DNA of 64,000 bases. Origin: Triplophysa rosa. Lineage: Eukaryota > Chordata > Actinopteri > Cypriniformes > Nemacheilidae. The stretch lies in contig NC_079898.1 in the NCBI RefSeq assembly GCF_024868665.1, positions 902,596 through 966,595 on the forward strand. The letters run 5' to 3'. The translations under genes and the position numbers were made by a program. Shown piece by piece: positions 1-10,165 of the stretch. The notes under the pieces were generated by a model, which saw only the letters and a program-made list of their open reading frames with translations, was not told the DNA's origin and did no database searches. Position 1 is the stretch's first letter. Each line of letters opens with the position of its first letter.

Positions 1-1101
1 GGCAATACAAGACGCCGCTGGTTTGCTGAACGCAGGGATCTTGATGGGGTGTAGGAGTGTAGGAGTGTGTGAAAGTATGTTGGTGCAGATCCAGTGATAG
101 TCCTGTAGGCAAGCATTAGTGACTTGAATCTGATACGGGCTTCAACCGGTAGCCAGTGGAGAGAGATGAAAAGGGGCGTCACATGAGACCTTTTGGGCTG
201 TTGGAAGACGACAGCTTTCCTGTAGCTCAGTGGTAAGAGCATTGCGTTAACAACGCAAGGTTGTGGGTTCGATCCCAGGGATTGCACATGCCTATGTATA
301 AATGTGTAGGATAAAGCAATGTAAGTCGCTTTGGATAAAAGCACCTGCCAAATGCATAAATGTAAATGCAAATGTAAATGAGGCGTGCTGCTGCGTTCTG
401 AACCAGCTGGAGTGGTTTGATAGCCTTTGCAGGAAGACCAGCAAGGAGAGCATTGCAGTAGTCCAACCTTGAGATGACCAGGGTCTGGACAAGGAGTTGT
501 GCCGCATGCTCAGTGCGATAGGGTCTCAGTGAGATAGGGTCTAACCTTTCTAATGTAGAATAAGGCATATCGGCATGACCGCGTTGTCTTTGCAATGTGA
601 TCATTGAAGGACAGCTGTTCATCAAATATGACTCCGAGGTTCCTGGCTGTTTTGGAAGGAGTGATTGTGGTTTTGCCAAGTTGGATGTTGAGGTCGTGTT
701 GCACCGTGGGGTGGGCCGGAAACACGAGTAGTTCTGTCTTGGCAGGGTTCAGCTGGAGGTGATGCTCTTTCATCCAAGCTGAGATGTCCTCTAGGCAGGC
801 TGTAATGCGAGCTGCTACAGTGGTATCGTCTGGGTGAAATGAGATGTAGATCTGGCTGTCGTCAGCATAACAGTGAAAGGAGAAGCCGTGTGCCCGTTTG
901 ATGGGTCCCAAGGATGTCCAAGCACCGATCCCTGAGGGACCCCAGTGATCATGTGGTGAGCAGTGGACAGCGAGCCCCTCCACGATACCCTGAAGGATCT
1001 GCCGGAGAGGTAGGATTTGAACCAGCGGAGAGGAGGGCCTGAGATTCCTAAAGATGACAGGGTCGCCTATCTGGTGATTGACAGTGTCAAACGCTGCAGA
1101 T
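1..1101 (-). pseudogene. L2-clade LINE ORF2, reverse transcriptase C-terminal half
   Basis: Read on the minus strand this part encodes the second half of a non-LTR reverse transcriptase. The catalytic YADD box is at 869-858, within FHCYADDSQIYIS. It is followed by ISRLDYCNALLAGLP and LQLVQNAAARLI, both typical of L2-clade LINEs, and after the SINE at 217-382 by SLHWLPVEARIRFKSLMLAY. The 1101 end reads SAAFDTVNHQ, the continuation of RT motif A that is cut by the hAT insertion at 1102. Several frameshifts and stops make it non-functional. It continues leftward out of the window. Confidence 0.88.
217..382 (+). mobile_element. tRNA-derived SINE with L2-type 3' tail
   Basis: The head resembles a tRNA: box A TGTAGCTCAGTGG at 221-233 and box B GGTTCGATCCC at 266-276. 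The anticodon-like stem TTGCG/CGCAA encloses TTAACAA (AAC, valine-like). The 3' end carries GTCGCTTTGGATAAAAGC followed by AAATGTAAATG-type repeats, the tail that UnaL2-type LINEs recognise and share with their SINE partners. It sits inside the L2 RT reading frame between AAARLI and the downstream SLHWLP block, so it inserted after the LINE. Confidence 0.82.
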
Positions 1102-1251
1102 TAGGGTTGGGCATCGTTTCAATTTTATCGATTCCGATTCCAATTCTGATTCTGATTATCAATTTTGATTCTTATCAATTCCCAGTTTCGATTCCACAGT
1201 TGAAGTAAAACATTTAGATATCAACCTGCTTATTGACTTGATTGCAATATA

Positions 1252-2472
1252 CACTCACCTAAAGGATTATTAGGAACACCTGTTCAATTTCTCATTAATG
1301 CAATTATCTAATCAACCAATCACATGGCAGTTGCTTCAATGCATTTAGGGGTGTGGTCCTGGTCAAGACAATCTCCTGAACTCCAAACTGAATGTCAGAA
1401 TGGGAAAGAAAGGTGATTTAAGCAATTTTGAGCGTGGCATGGTTGTTGGTGCCAGACGGGCCGGTCTGAGTATTTCACAATCTGCTCAGTTACTGGGATT
1501 TTCACGCACAACCATTTCTAGGGTTTACAAAGAATGGTGTGAAAAGGGAAAAACATCCAGTATGCGGCAGTCCTGTGGGCGAAAATGCCTTGTTGATGCT
1601 AGAGGTCAGAGGAGAATGGGCCGACTGATTCAAGCTGATAGAAGAGCAACTTTGACTGAAATAACCACTCGTTACAACCGAGGTATGCAGCAAAGCATTT
1701 GTGAAGCCACAACACGCACAACCTTGAGGCAGATGGGCTACAACAGCAGAAGACCCCACCGGGTACCACTCATCTCCACTACAAATAGGAAAAAGAGGCT
1801 ACAATTTGCACGAGCTCACCAAAATTGGACAGTTGAAGACTGGAAAAATGTTGCCTGGTCTGATGAGTCTCGATTTCTGTTGAGACATTCAAATGGTAGA
1901 GTCAGAATTTGGCGTAAACAGAATGAGAACATGGATCCATCATGCCTTGTTACCACTGTGCAGGCTGGTGGTGGTGGTGTAATGGTGTGGGGGATGTTTT
2001 CTTGGCACACTTTAGGCCCCTTAGTGCCAATTGGGCATCGTTTAAATGCCACGGCCTACCTGAGCATTGTTTCTGACCATGTCCATCCCTTTATGACCAC
2101 CATGTACCCATCCTCTAATGGCTACTTCCAGCAGGATAATGCACCATGTCACAAAGCTCGAATCATTTCAAATTGGTTTCTTGAACATGACAATGAGTTC
2201 ACTGTACTAGAATGGCCCCCACAGTCACCAGATCTCAACCCGATAGAACATCTTTGGGATGTGGTGGAACGGGAGCTTCGTGCCCTGGATGTGCATCCCA
2301 CAAATCTCCATCAACTGCAAGATGCTATCCTATCAATATGGGCCAACATTTCTAAAGAATGCTTTCAGCACCTTGTTGAATCAATGCCACGTAGAATTAA
2401 GGCAGTTCTGAAGGCGAAAGGGGGTCAAACACCGTATTAGTATGGTGTTCCTAATAATCCTTTAGGTGAGTG
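1252..2472 (+). mobile_element. Complete Tc1/mariner-superfamily transposon
   Basis: The 1221-bp element is bounded by TA dinucleotides (1250-1251 and 2473-2474), the Tc1/mariner target duplication. Inverted repeats of about 29 bp begin CACTCACCTAAAGG at each end and look perfect. It contains one uninterrupted transposase frame. The identical ends and the open frame suggest a recent insertion into the hAT MITE. The triad spacing (see the transposase) is DD36E, as in the Incomer family of Tc1-like elements, rather than the usual DD34E. Confidence 0.95.
1400..2440 (+). CDS. Tc1-like transposase, DD36E
   Basis: 346 residues, near the usual Tc1 length of about 340. The N-terminal ~120 residues hold the paired helix-turn-helix DNA-binding region (SQSAQLLGFSRTTISRVYKEW, residues 26-46). 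The catalytic triad is visible: D155 in AWSDESRF, D246 in QQDNAPCHKA and E283 in SPDLNPIEHLWDVVER. I count 36 residues between the second D and the E. The protein cuts and pastes DNA at TA sites, acting in the nucleus on the TIRs at both ends of this element. The start is the ATG at 1400. No stop or frameshift is seen, so it may be active or very recently active. Confidence 0.95.
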   Translation: MGKKGDLSNFERGMVVGARRAGLSISQSAQLLGFSRTTISRVYKEWCEKGKTSSMRQSCGRKCLVDARGQRRMGRLIQADRRATLTEITTRYNRGMQQSICEATTRTTLRQMGYNSRRPHRVPLISTTNRKKRLQFARAHQNWTVEDWKNVAWSDESRFLLRHSNGRVRIWRKQNENMDPSCLVTTVQAGGGGVMVWGMFSWHTLGPLVPIGHRLNATAYLSIVSDHVHPFMTTMYPSSNGYFQQDNAPCHKARIISNWFLEHDNEFTVLEWPPQSPDLNPIEHLWDVVERELRALDVHPTNLHQLQDAILSIWANISKECFQHLVESMPRRIKAVLKAKGGQTPY

Positions 2473-2882
2473 TATATATATATATTTATGAGCAGCGTTT
2501 TGTGTATATTTACACATAGAAACACACCTTTTCTGATTTATTACAATTTGTATTATCATAGTTGAACTACATCATGGTTAAACTGCAGTTACTATAATGC
2601 AACTATGGTTAATTTGTGATTTCTGTGCTTTAATGCAAATTCTATAGCTAAACTATGCTTACTATAGTAAAAAATATCGATAATTTTCATAAGGGCTTTT
2701 ATTGAGATATCAGCACATCATGCAACGCATGTACTTTTCTGAAAATATGCAGACAGGAATTGATAAGAGGAATTCAAATTTCAATCTCAAGTATCCGATT
2801 CCTATTCCTTTCGATTCTGATCCGATTCCTAGCCTTTCGATTCCGATTCCAAATTGGAATTGATTTTCGATTCCCAACCCTA

Positions 2883-3338
2883 CTGCAGATAGGTCTAGCA
2901 GAATCAGGACCGAGGATTTAGATTCCACCTTGGCTAGCCGCAGTGCTTCTGTGACCGATAGCAGTGCAGTCTCAGTGGAGTGGTTTGTTTTGAAGCCAGA
3001 CTGCTTGTCATCCAGTAGTTTGTTCTGGGATAGGTAGGAAGACACCTGGTTGAAAGCTGCCCTTTCAAGTGTTTAGCCATAAATGGGAGGAGAGAGACAG
3101 GTCTGTAACTGTCGGTAGTAGAGGGGTCCAATGTGGGTTTCTTCAGTAGGGGCGTGACCTGGGCCTGTTTGAATGTGGATGGAAAAGTGCCGGTGAGCAG
3201 GGAGGTGTTGATGATGTGTGTGAGTGCAGGAGTGAGTATGCTGGATGTGGGAGGGGATTGGGTCAAGGGGAATGGTGGTTGGGTGGCTGGAGAGAAGTCT
3301 GGTGACTTTATTGTGGATGAAATCTTTGCTTTATTGGG
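2883..3338 (-). pseudogene. L2-clade LINE ORF2, reverse transcriptase N-terminal part
   Basis: Minus-strand translation gives TQSPPTSSILTPALTHIIN, then FKQAQVTPLLKKPTLDPSTT and DSYRPVSLLPF. After a frameshift it continues VSSYLSQNKLLDDKQSGF, HSTETALLSVTEAL and SVLILLDLSA. This is the RT fingers/motif 1-A region of an L2-type LINE and continues directly into 1101 once the hAT element is removed. The 5' side stops at the SINE at 3339. Confidence 0.88.
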
Positions 3339-4175
3339 GCAGTCGTGGTCTAATGATTAGAGAGTCGGACTCGTGACCAGAAGGTTACCGGTTGGATTCT
3401 CAGGGCCGGTGGGTAACAACTGAGGTGCCCTTGAGCAAGGCACCTGACCCCTACTTGCTCCCCGGGCGCTGCAGTGATAGCTGCCCACTGCTCCAGGTGT
3501 ACGTGTGGTCACCACTTGCTGTGCGTGTGTTCACTACTCTCTGGATGGGTTAAATGCAGAGGTCACATTTCGGGTATGGGTAGGGTTGTGAATCGAAAAT
3601 CAATTCCAATTTGGAATCGGAATCGAAAGGCTAGGAATCGGATACTTGAGATTAAAATTTGAATTCCTCTTATCAAGTCCTGTGTGCATATTTTCAGAAA
3701 AGTACATGCGTTGCATGATCTGCTGATATCTCAATAAAAGCCCTTATGAAAATTATCGATATTTTTTACTATAGTGAGCATAGTTTAGCTATAGAATTTG
3801 CATTAAAGCACAGGAATCACAAATTAACCATAGTTTCATTACAGTAACTGCAGTTTAACCATGATGTAGTTCAACTATGATAATACAAATTGTAATAAAT
3901 CTGAAAAGGTGTGTTTCTATGTGTAAATATACACAAAACAAAACGGTGCTCATAAATATATAAATATATTTTGCAAACAAGTCAATAAGCAGGCTAAATG
4001 ACCATACAGGTTGATATCTAAATGTTTTACTTCAACTGTGGAATCGAAACTGGGAATCGATAAGAATCGAAATGGATAAGCAGAATCAGAATTGGAATCG
4101 GAGTTGATCAAATTGAAACGATTACAAAACCCTAGGTATGGGTCACCATATCTGACTAATAGGTCTCTTTCACTT
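3339..4175 (+). mobile_element. V-SINE-like tRNA-derived SINE, split by a hAT MITE
   Basis: The head has tRNA-like boxes (GTGGTCTAATGATTAGAG; CCGGTTGGATTC). The body reads TGAGGTGCCCTTGAGCAAGG, then TGCTCCCCGGGCGCTG, then GGGTTAAATGCAGAGG, as in the V-SINE group of fish SINEs. The hAT MITE at 3581-4134 cuts it, and it resumes with GGTCACCATATCTGAC. Near-identical uncut SINE sequence lies at 42418-42700 and a deleted copy at 36900-37080. Confidence 0.8.
3581..4134. mobile_element. hAT-type MITE (copy 2), empty
   Basis: 554 bp with ends TAGGGTTGTGAATCG and ACAAAACCCTA. It is flanked by a perfect 8-bp duplication GGTATGGG (3573-3580 and 4135-4142). Its interior matches copy 1 (1102-2882) in reverse orientation without the Tc1 insert: for example GTTTTACTTCAACTGTGGAA here against TTCCACAGTTGAAGTAAAAC there. 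No coding capacity. Confidence 0.9.
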
Positions 4176-4399
4176 TATTGTCTTTCTATAAAGTGGCTTT
4201 CTATATTATACCACAGTGTTTTACTTTTGTTTAACTTGTGTAAACTGTTCAATATGTATAAAAGTGAAGATGATAATGATTTAGTTTATGTGAGTTTGAG
4301 AGTGGATGTAAGATGTCCTGTGTTTTTATTCAGATCTACTGTACTTGAATCAAGTAATAAATACAGCCACTACAGCTTCATGTGTTTTATGGGAAACAC
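4176..4399. other. No recognised feature
   Basis: AT-rich sequence between the SINE and the next LINE remnant. I see no coding pattern, repeat ends or regulatory site. Confidence 0.5.
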
Positions 4400-5770
4400 A
4401 AACACAACACAGAAGTGAAATCAAAGTGACATACATCACAACAGTATAAATAGAGACAAAAATGTGCGAAATGTGGATGAGAACATGCTAAGCTAAAATA
4501 CTGCAATTGTGGAGGTGAGCATAGTGCTGCATATGCTGGATGTGTGGTTTAGTTTAAGCTAAAGAAGTACAAAGATACAAGGTTATGAATAAGATGACAT
4601 ATGCAGAGGCATTAAAGGGTATTAGTATTTGTTTAAACCAACAAAATAGACCAATAGAATATCAGGACAATTTGAATGACAATGCAAGGTATGCAGTACC
4701 CCAGAGTACAGACACAAGGAGATCTCAGACAGGACGGCCAGCACCTCCACAGTAGCCGTGCAATCATAAGTGTAAAGTTGAGGAGAATACTTTTATGTGC
4801 AAAGTTATTAATGTTGCGACACAACAAGAAAGAAAGTGATAGAATCAAGACAGTGGTGGAAGCTGCAGAGGAGTTTCTAGGCATTAAAGATGTAAAAGCT
4901 GAAGATAAACACAGTATGTTGAGTGCTAATAATGATGGAGGATCTCAGAGGGTTGACTGATGTTGTCATGGTTTTCCACATCTTGCAATGGAATGCTAGA
5001 AGCTTGATGCAAATGGACAAGAATTAAACAAGTTTGTAGCAGAATCTGAAGTCAAACCTGATATTGTTTGCATTCAAGAAACTTGGCTTCGACCTCACCT
5101 TGATTTTATTATACCTGGATATGAGTCTGTCAGGTTTGATAGAGGTGGAAATCAAGGTGGAGGCTGTGCAACATTTGTAAGGGATGGGATATCATTTAAA
5201 AGAATAGTAACTTCAATAGAAATAGAATGTGTGATTATTGAAGTATATAAATCAGGAACATGGTAGTAAGCAACTTTTATAACCCATGTAGATCATTAAG
5301 CCTGGATGTTTTAGAGGACATAGTTAGGAGACAAGGAAAAAGAACAGAAATCTGGTGCAGACACTTCAATGCGCACAATAGTCTTTGGGGAAGTAAACAC
5401 ACTGATAATGATGGGGACGTAGTGGAAGAGGAGAAGTTTGTCTAAATAATGGAAATGGTAGAAGAATTAACACACTCTAACACATTGTCTTGTATTGATC
5501 TTACTTTAGTTTCTAATAATCTGGCAAACTCTTGTGAGTGGGATATTAAAGTACAAGTATTGTGAGCGACCACTATCCAATAATATGCTCTGTAAATGTT
5601 GTAATAGGTATCCAAGAAAGGCCTAGGCATAAGAAGTGGGATTTTACAAAAGTTGACTGGAAAAAAAAAATAAATATGTTGTGAATCAGCAGATTCAATT
5701 TTAATGGAGGGTGATATTGAGGAACGTGTATCTGAAGTATCTGAAATCTCACCATATAATTACAATAAAT
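4400..5770 (+). pseudogene. Jockey/I-like LINE remnant (zinc-knuckle ORF1 end and endonuclease)
   Basis: From about 4468 the sequence reads KCAKCG, then (after a stop) EHAKLKYCNCGGEHSAAY, a CCHC zinc-knuckle as in ORF1 of Jockey/I-type LINEs. EVQRYKVMNKMTYAEALKG follows. From about 4975 the AP-endonuclease of ORF2 begins: LQWNARSL, then VKPDIVCIQETWLRPHLDF, GYESVRFDRGGNQGGGCATF and FYNPC. Multiple frameshifts and stops interrupt it, and the copy ends before any RT domain. Clade assignment (Jockey, I or Nimb) is from motif style only. Confidence 0.75.
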
Positions 5771-6722
5771 GACATTAGCTAACGCTACACCTACACCAAC
5801 CTTAAACCAAACCTTGCAATCATAAAAAAACATTAATCAAGTGTTCTCAGCGTGACACCAATGATGCAGAATTGAAGTGCACATGTGCAGTGGAGGTAGC
5901 TGTTTCCCTGCTAGTGAAAACCCATTGAGATGTTCTTCTCTGCTCAGACATGCATTCACACCACACACGTGACGGTGGGGGTGTTTGAAACATGGCTCTT
6001 TTTTTAAAATAAATGAATATATGTGTTGGCGCGCATGTGTGTGTGTTTCTGTTTGCGAACAGCTTCCCCTGTCAAACAAATAGAAAATATCAGGTCAGCT
6101 CGGGACATGTTGAGAGTTCCGATGCCTTTCTCCCATCTGCATCTCTGCGCAGCCGTGCAATGATAGCGCGCACGCGCAGCACATCTGTGTAGCACACACA
6201 CATTGTTTGGCACATCAGGCAGAGAGCGAGAGCTGCAGAAGTGAAGCCCTCCCTCCTTTCCAGTAGCGTTTGTCTTGGTGTGGAGGTGATGGGTGATGAA
6301 CTTCGGTGGCGTATTGCTGCCACATACATTTAATTTTTTCCACTCGATGATGTCATAATAACGAGATAATATGTCGTTTAAACAATATATTTTCTCATTA
6401 AAACGAGAATCAATAATCACATTCAGAAATATGAGGGGAGGTACCCTGTGTGTGATCAACAACAAAAGAGAAGAGCAAAACAAACAAGTTGAAATGCTGC
6501 TAAAACACTGGGAAACTGGTCATTTCTATTATAATAAGTATTTATGTAATTTAGTTTTATAGGAATTTATGTAAATTATGATATGACAGACAAAAATCTG
6601 TGTATTACCTTAATGACAAACTGTCTTGTACCATCTTCACCCTCACATTATTTCAGGAAGCAGTCTTGTAAGTATTGATACATTAGATGAAATCTTACTA
6701 TTGTTTTTCTTTTTTTGATTAG
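5771..6722. other. Intergenic, possible promoter side of the GIMAP gene
   Basis: No clear coding sequence. Stretches around 6100-6250 are richer in CpG than the surroundings. Just before the GIMAP exon lies a strong 3' splice context, TTTTTCTTTTTTTGATTAG, ending at 6722. Upstream, TTATTTCAG (ending 6656) is followed 11 bases later by GTAAGT, which could bound a microexon. No first exon could be fixed. Confidence 0.35.
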
Positions 6723-7619
6723 GAGAACAGAGTTTGAAGCAAACCATGCTGAAGACACAACAAAATATACAAGAAAACCTCAGAATTGTGCTTGTGGGTC
6801 AGACTGGTGCTGGAAAGAGTGCAGCTGGAAACATTATACTGGGACAGAGAGTGTTTAAATCTCAACTAGGTGTGCATTCAATAACAGACAGATGCTCTGT
6901 GAGACATGCTGATGTTGAGGGCAGGAACGTGTCTGTAGTTGATACTCCTGGATTCTTTGACACACAGATGGATGTTGAGAAGTCAATAGCAGAGATAGGC
7001 AGAAGTGTTTATTTATCCAGTCCTGGACCTCACGCTTTTCTCATTGTGTTTCCTGTGGATTCGAGGGTTACTCAGCGAGAAACACAGATTCTTCAGATGA
7101 TTGAGATGCTGTTTGGAGAAGATGTGTTAAAACACTCCATCATCCTCTTCACACATGGGGATAGGTTAGAAGGAGAGCCTGTAGAAGAACTCATTGAGGA
7201 AAGCTGTGGTTTGAGAAATCTGATTGATCAGTGTGGAGGCAGATATCACGTCTTTAACAATGAAGACAAGAGCAACAGAGATCAGGTCAGTGGTCTACTG
7301 CAGAAGATTGACACGATGATCCAGAAGAACGGAGGAGGACACTACACATGTGAGATGTACGAGGAGGCACTGAGACTTAAACAAGAGAGACAGAGAGAAG
7401 AAGAAGAGATGAAGAGAGAGACTGAGAGAGACAGATGAACGGAGAGAAGAGATTGAGAGAGAGAGAAGAAGGATGATGGAGGAATATGAGTTAAAGTTAG
7501 CTGAACTTAAGGCAGAGCTAGAGACACATAAAGACAAGAGTCAGAAGAAAGAGAACAGAAGATCAGAAGAGACGGGGCAGAAAAAAGACAAAAATGATGA
7601 CAGTTGTACAGTTCTTTAA
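6723..7619 (+). CDS. GIMAP-family GTPase, AIG1 domain exon with 3' frameshift
   Basis: The exon starts after the acceptor at 6721-6722. The first in-frame ATG is at 6746. The AIG1 GTPase domain is complete: P-loop GQTGAGKSAAGN, DTPGFFDT (G3), the family's LSSPGPHAFLIVF box, THGD in the G4 position and FNNEDKSNRDQV for G5. GIMAPs are immune-cell GTPases that often sit on endomembranes. The frame stops at 7438 in a GA-repeat, but shifting by one base restores RREEIERERRRMMEEYELKL and a coiled coil ending CTVL at 7619, a CaaX-like prenylation signal. So the gene carries a 1-bp frameshift, or the assembly has an error in the repeat. The truncated reading would lack the lipid anchor. Confidence 0.88.
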
Positions 7620-8612
7620 ACAGATTTGGCAAAGATGTAAAAAGTGACGGCACATAAAAGACGTTTTGAAATGGATCAGCTTTTTTACTGCTAGAGGCAG
7701 TTCACATGTTGTGTCTAAAATCTAACACAGGAAACCTTATGCGGCATTCTCCACGACCAATACATTTGAGCAAAGGATACGTGTGTTTCCAGCACTGAAA
7801 ATCTCTATTTATGCTACAAATATCTCTTCCTCCATCCACGCTGAGCTTTTAATGTTGATTCAGAAAGATTGGATGTGATTGGTCGGTTGGTTGTCATGTG
7901 ATCTGCGGTGCTTCTGCAACATTCTGTCACACCTAAAAAAACGAGCATGTCGCACCACATGAACATTGTGACTGCGTGCTTGCTGCTCATCTACATTTCA
8001 AATGAAGCACTTGAGCACACAAAAGACACAACACGTGAATGCCAAATTCAAAAGCACACACAATTCAAAGCTTACCATGTGTTCATTTTAGTTGTATTTC
8101 AGCGATAAGATATCCTCCATGAGTGGTTCTTGAAAACAGGATTATTTTTAGAGAGATTTCAGTTTGGCTGAATATTTTGATATTTTTCTCACAGTTTTAT
8201 TAAGTGTAACTATTTTATAGTATTTGATTCATTTGGTGTTTTTTCATATCTCTACATGCACAAAACTGTCATTTATATATGAACATAATCCTCCTACTTA
8301 TGTACATTGTAATGTTTCTGTAAAATCATAACGTTTATAAACATGAAGGCCCATTCTCATTCATATCATGAGAGCTTTCATAGTTACTTTTACTGTTCTG
8401 AAATCACAGATGTGCAGATGAATCTGTAGATTACAAGATGGAACTTTCAGATATGATATATTTATATTTTATTTACATTTATGCATTTGGCAGATGCTTT
8501 TGTCCAAATCTTATTTATTCAGTCATTTTAGTCATCATAGACAATCACTTGTAAAAAAAGTGAAGTTCACATCTACTCTGTAACAATGCATATGTTGAAT
8601 AATGGCTATAGT
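7620..8612. other. GIMAP downstream region with LINE-tail fragment
   Basis: This probably includes the GIMAP 3' UTR, but no clear AATAAA was found close to the stop. Near 8466-8505 the reverse complement of the L2/SINE tail is present (TTTACATTTATGCATTTGGC, then AGATGCTTTTGTCCAAAT). Otherwise nothing recognised. Confidence 0.4.
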
Positions 8613-8963
8613 TTAAATGTGGTGATGGGAGAAGCCGTCCTCATGTTCTCCTGGTTCACACAGACACACACAGGAGGAGGTGTGGAGGAGAACATGAGCT
8701 GAAGGAGCAGAGGCTGAGATGAGCAAATCCCGGAATGCAAACTCAAGAGTAACATTTCTAAACTCAACCGTCTGATTCTGTTCACTGCTGAAAGTTATTG
8801 GCGTAAGTGTAACGCCCTCATTGCCTGCCATAATTACAGCTAAACGCCCGTTTATCACCTTATCTGCCTTTATTTTAGTTCCAATAACTTCTATTATGTG
8901 CACTTCTAACTCTTTCTGGGTATAATCAGAGCCATTGAGAGAGTTGCGCCAACGGAAGTTCAA
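8613..8963 (-). other. Open frame of 116 codons, unidentified
   Basis: The minus frame opens with MNFRWRNSLNGSDYTQKELE and continues through VIGTKIKADKVINGRLAVIM and QTVEFRNVTLEF before a low-complexity end. Composition looks protein-like rather than repeat-like in its first 80 residues. I do not recognise a family. It could be an exon remnant or part of an old transposon. No splice sites or start context support a gene. Confidence 0.2.
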
Positions 8964-9379
8964 AATTTTCGCGTGTCACGTGGTTAATGGAGCCTTCAGA
9001 TAGTTCCAGGAAGTTGTTTTCTCTTTAAATGCTTTATTTCTTTAATTTTTTTATTCATTAAATGGCTTTCGTCTTTAAATGGGTTAGAAGTTTACCTCAG
9101 TTGGTCTGTTTAGTCGCAGCTCCATGCTTTACTAGTAACTTCCAGGAACTATTGAGAGCCTCCACGAACCGCCATTGCTGTGAAAAAAACAGTTCCATTG
9201 GAGTCAACGGAGTCTTTGGTGATTTATCAGTCTATAATTTCTTCTAAATTGTTCAATTCTGGCAAGTCCTCAACTCAACTTTATTTATATAGCGCTTTTT
9301 ACAATTGTTACAAAGCAGCTGTACATGAGACACATTGACTATAAGCAAAACAATTAAAGTTGTACCTGCAAAAACAAGA

Positions 9380-10165
9380 AAAGGTGAAAACACAGAAGAC
9401 AGACACACCCACACACACACAAAACACTCCACACACACAATATGCACACGTACTAACACACATACACATAGACACACACACACGTACACAGACAAGTACG
9501 CACGCACACACACAGACACGCACACACACTCACATGTCTGGTTTACTATCCCCGTGGGGACAGTCCATAGGCGTAATGTTTTTATACTGTACAAACTGTA
9601 TATTCTATCCCCTATCCCTAACCCTATCCCTAAACCTAAAGATCATAGAACACTTTTTGCATTTTTAGATTTGAAAACAATATTGTTCTGTACAATTTAT
9701 AAGCTTTTGTGCCCATGAGGACCTCAATTTTGGTCCCCACAGTGACACGAGTCCCCATGTGTTGTGTGTATTCAGGTTTAGGTCCCCACCGGGATATACA
9801 AACATGAACACACACACACTCACACACATGCACACCCACACACAAATGCACACGCATGCACGCACGCACGTTGGGTTTCCATGTTTTATGGGGACATTCC
9901 ATAGACACAATGGTTTTTATACTGTACAAACTGTATCTCATATTCCCTCCCCCTAACCCTAACAATCACACACAACTGTCTGCTCTTTTACATTTTCACA
10001 AAAGTTCATTCTGTGTGATTTATAAGCTCGTTTCCTCATGGGGACAAAAAAATGTCCCCACAAGGACAAGGGTTTTGGATATTGCCATCTTTGTGGGGAC
10101 ATTTTGTCCCCATACCGTAGGGTTTACCCTTCACAGACACACGCACACACACACACACACACACG
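9380..10165. repeat. CA-rich simple repeats and two GTCCCCAC-type repeat units
   Basis: CA-rich microsatellite occupies 9385-9535, 9805-9870 and 10137-10165. Between them two related units (about 9540-9780 and 9885-10130) share TTTTTATACTGTACAAACTGTAT and end in GGTCCCCAC/GTCCCCATG blocks that pair as inverted repeats (GTGGGGACATTTTGTCCCCA near 10093). Long open frames of Thr-His or Val-Cys repeats here are artefacts of the microsatellite. Confidence 0.8.

Larger units (their letters stand above)
1102..2882. mobile_element. hAT-type MITE (copy 1) carrying a Tc1 element
   Basis: The ends TAGGGTTGGGCATCG and CGATTCCCAACCCTA are inverted repeats. They are flanked by a perfect 8-bp duplication CTGCAGAT at 1094-1101 and 2883-2890, the hallmark of hAT insertion. 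Removing the Tc1 at 1252-2472 leaves about 560 bp with no coding capacity, built of GATTCC-rich degenerate repeats. It split the L2 LINE exactly within RT motif A (LILLDLSA / AFDTVNH). A second copy, in the opposite orientation, lies at 3581-4134. Confidence 0.9.

Noticed and set aside
221..294. A functional tRNA-Val gene
   Set aside because: The stem-loop and both boxes are tRNA-like, but the acceptor stem does not pair and an L2-type tail with AAATGTAAATG repeats follows, so it is a SINE head.
9600..9650. Telomere-like repeat (CCCTAACCCTATCCCTAAACC)
   Set aside because: Only three or four degenerate units inside a transposon-like repeat unit that occurs twice. Not a telomere or fusion point.
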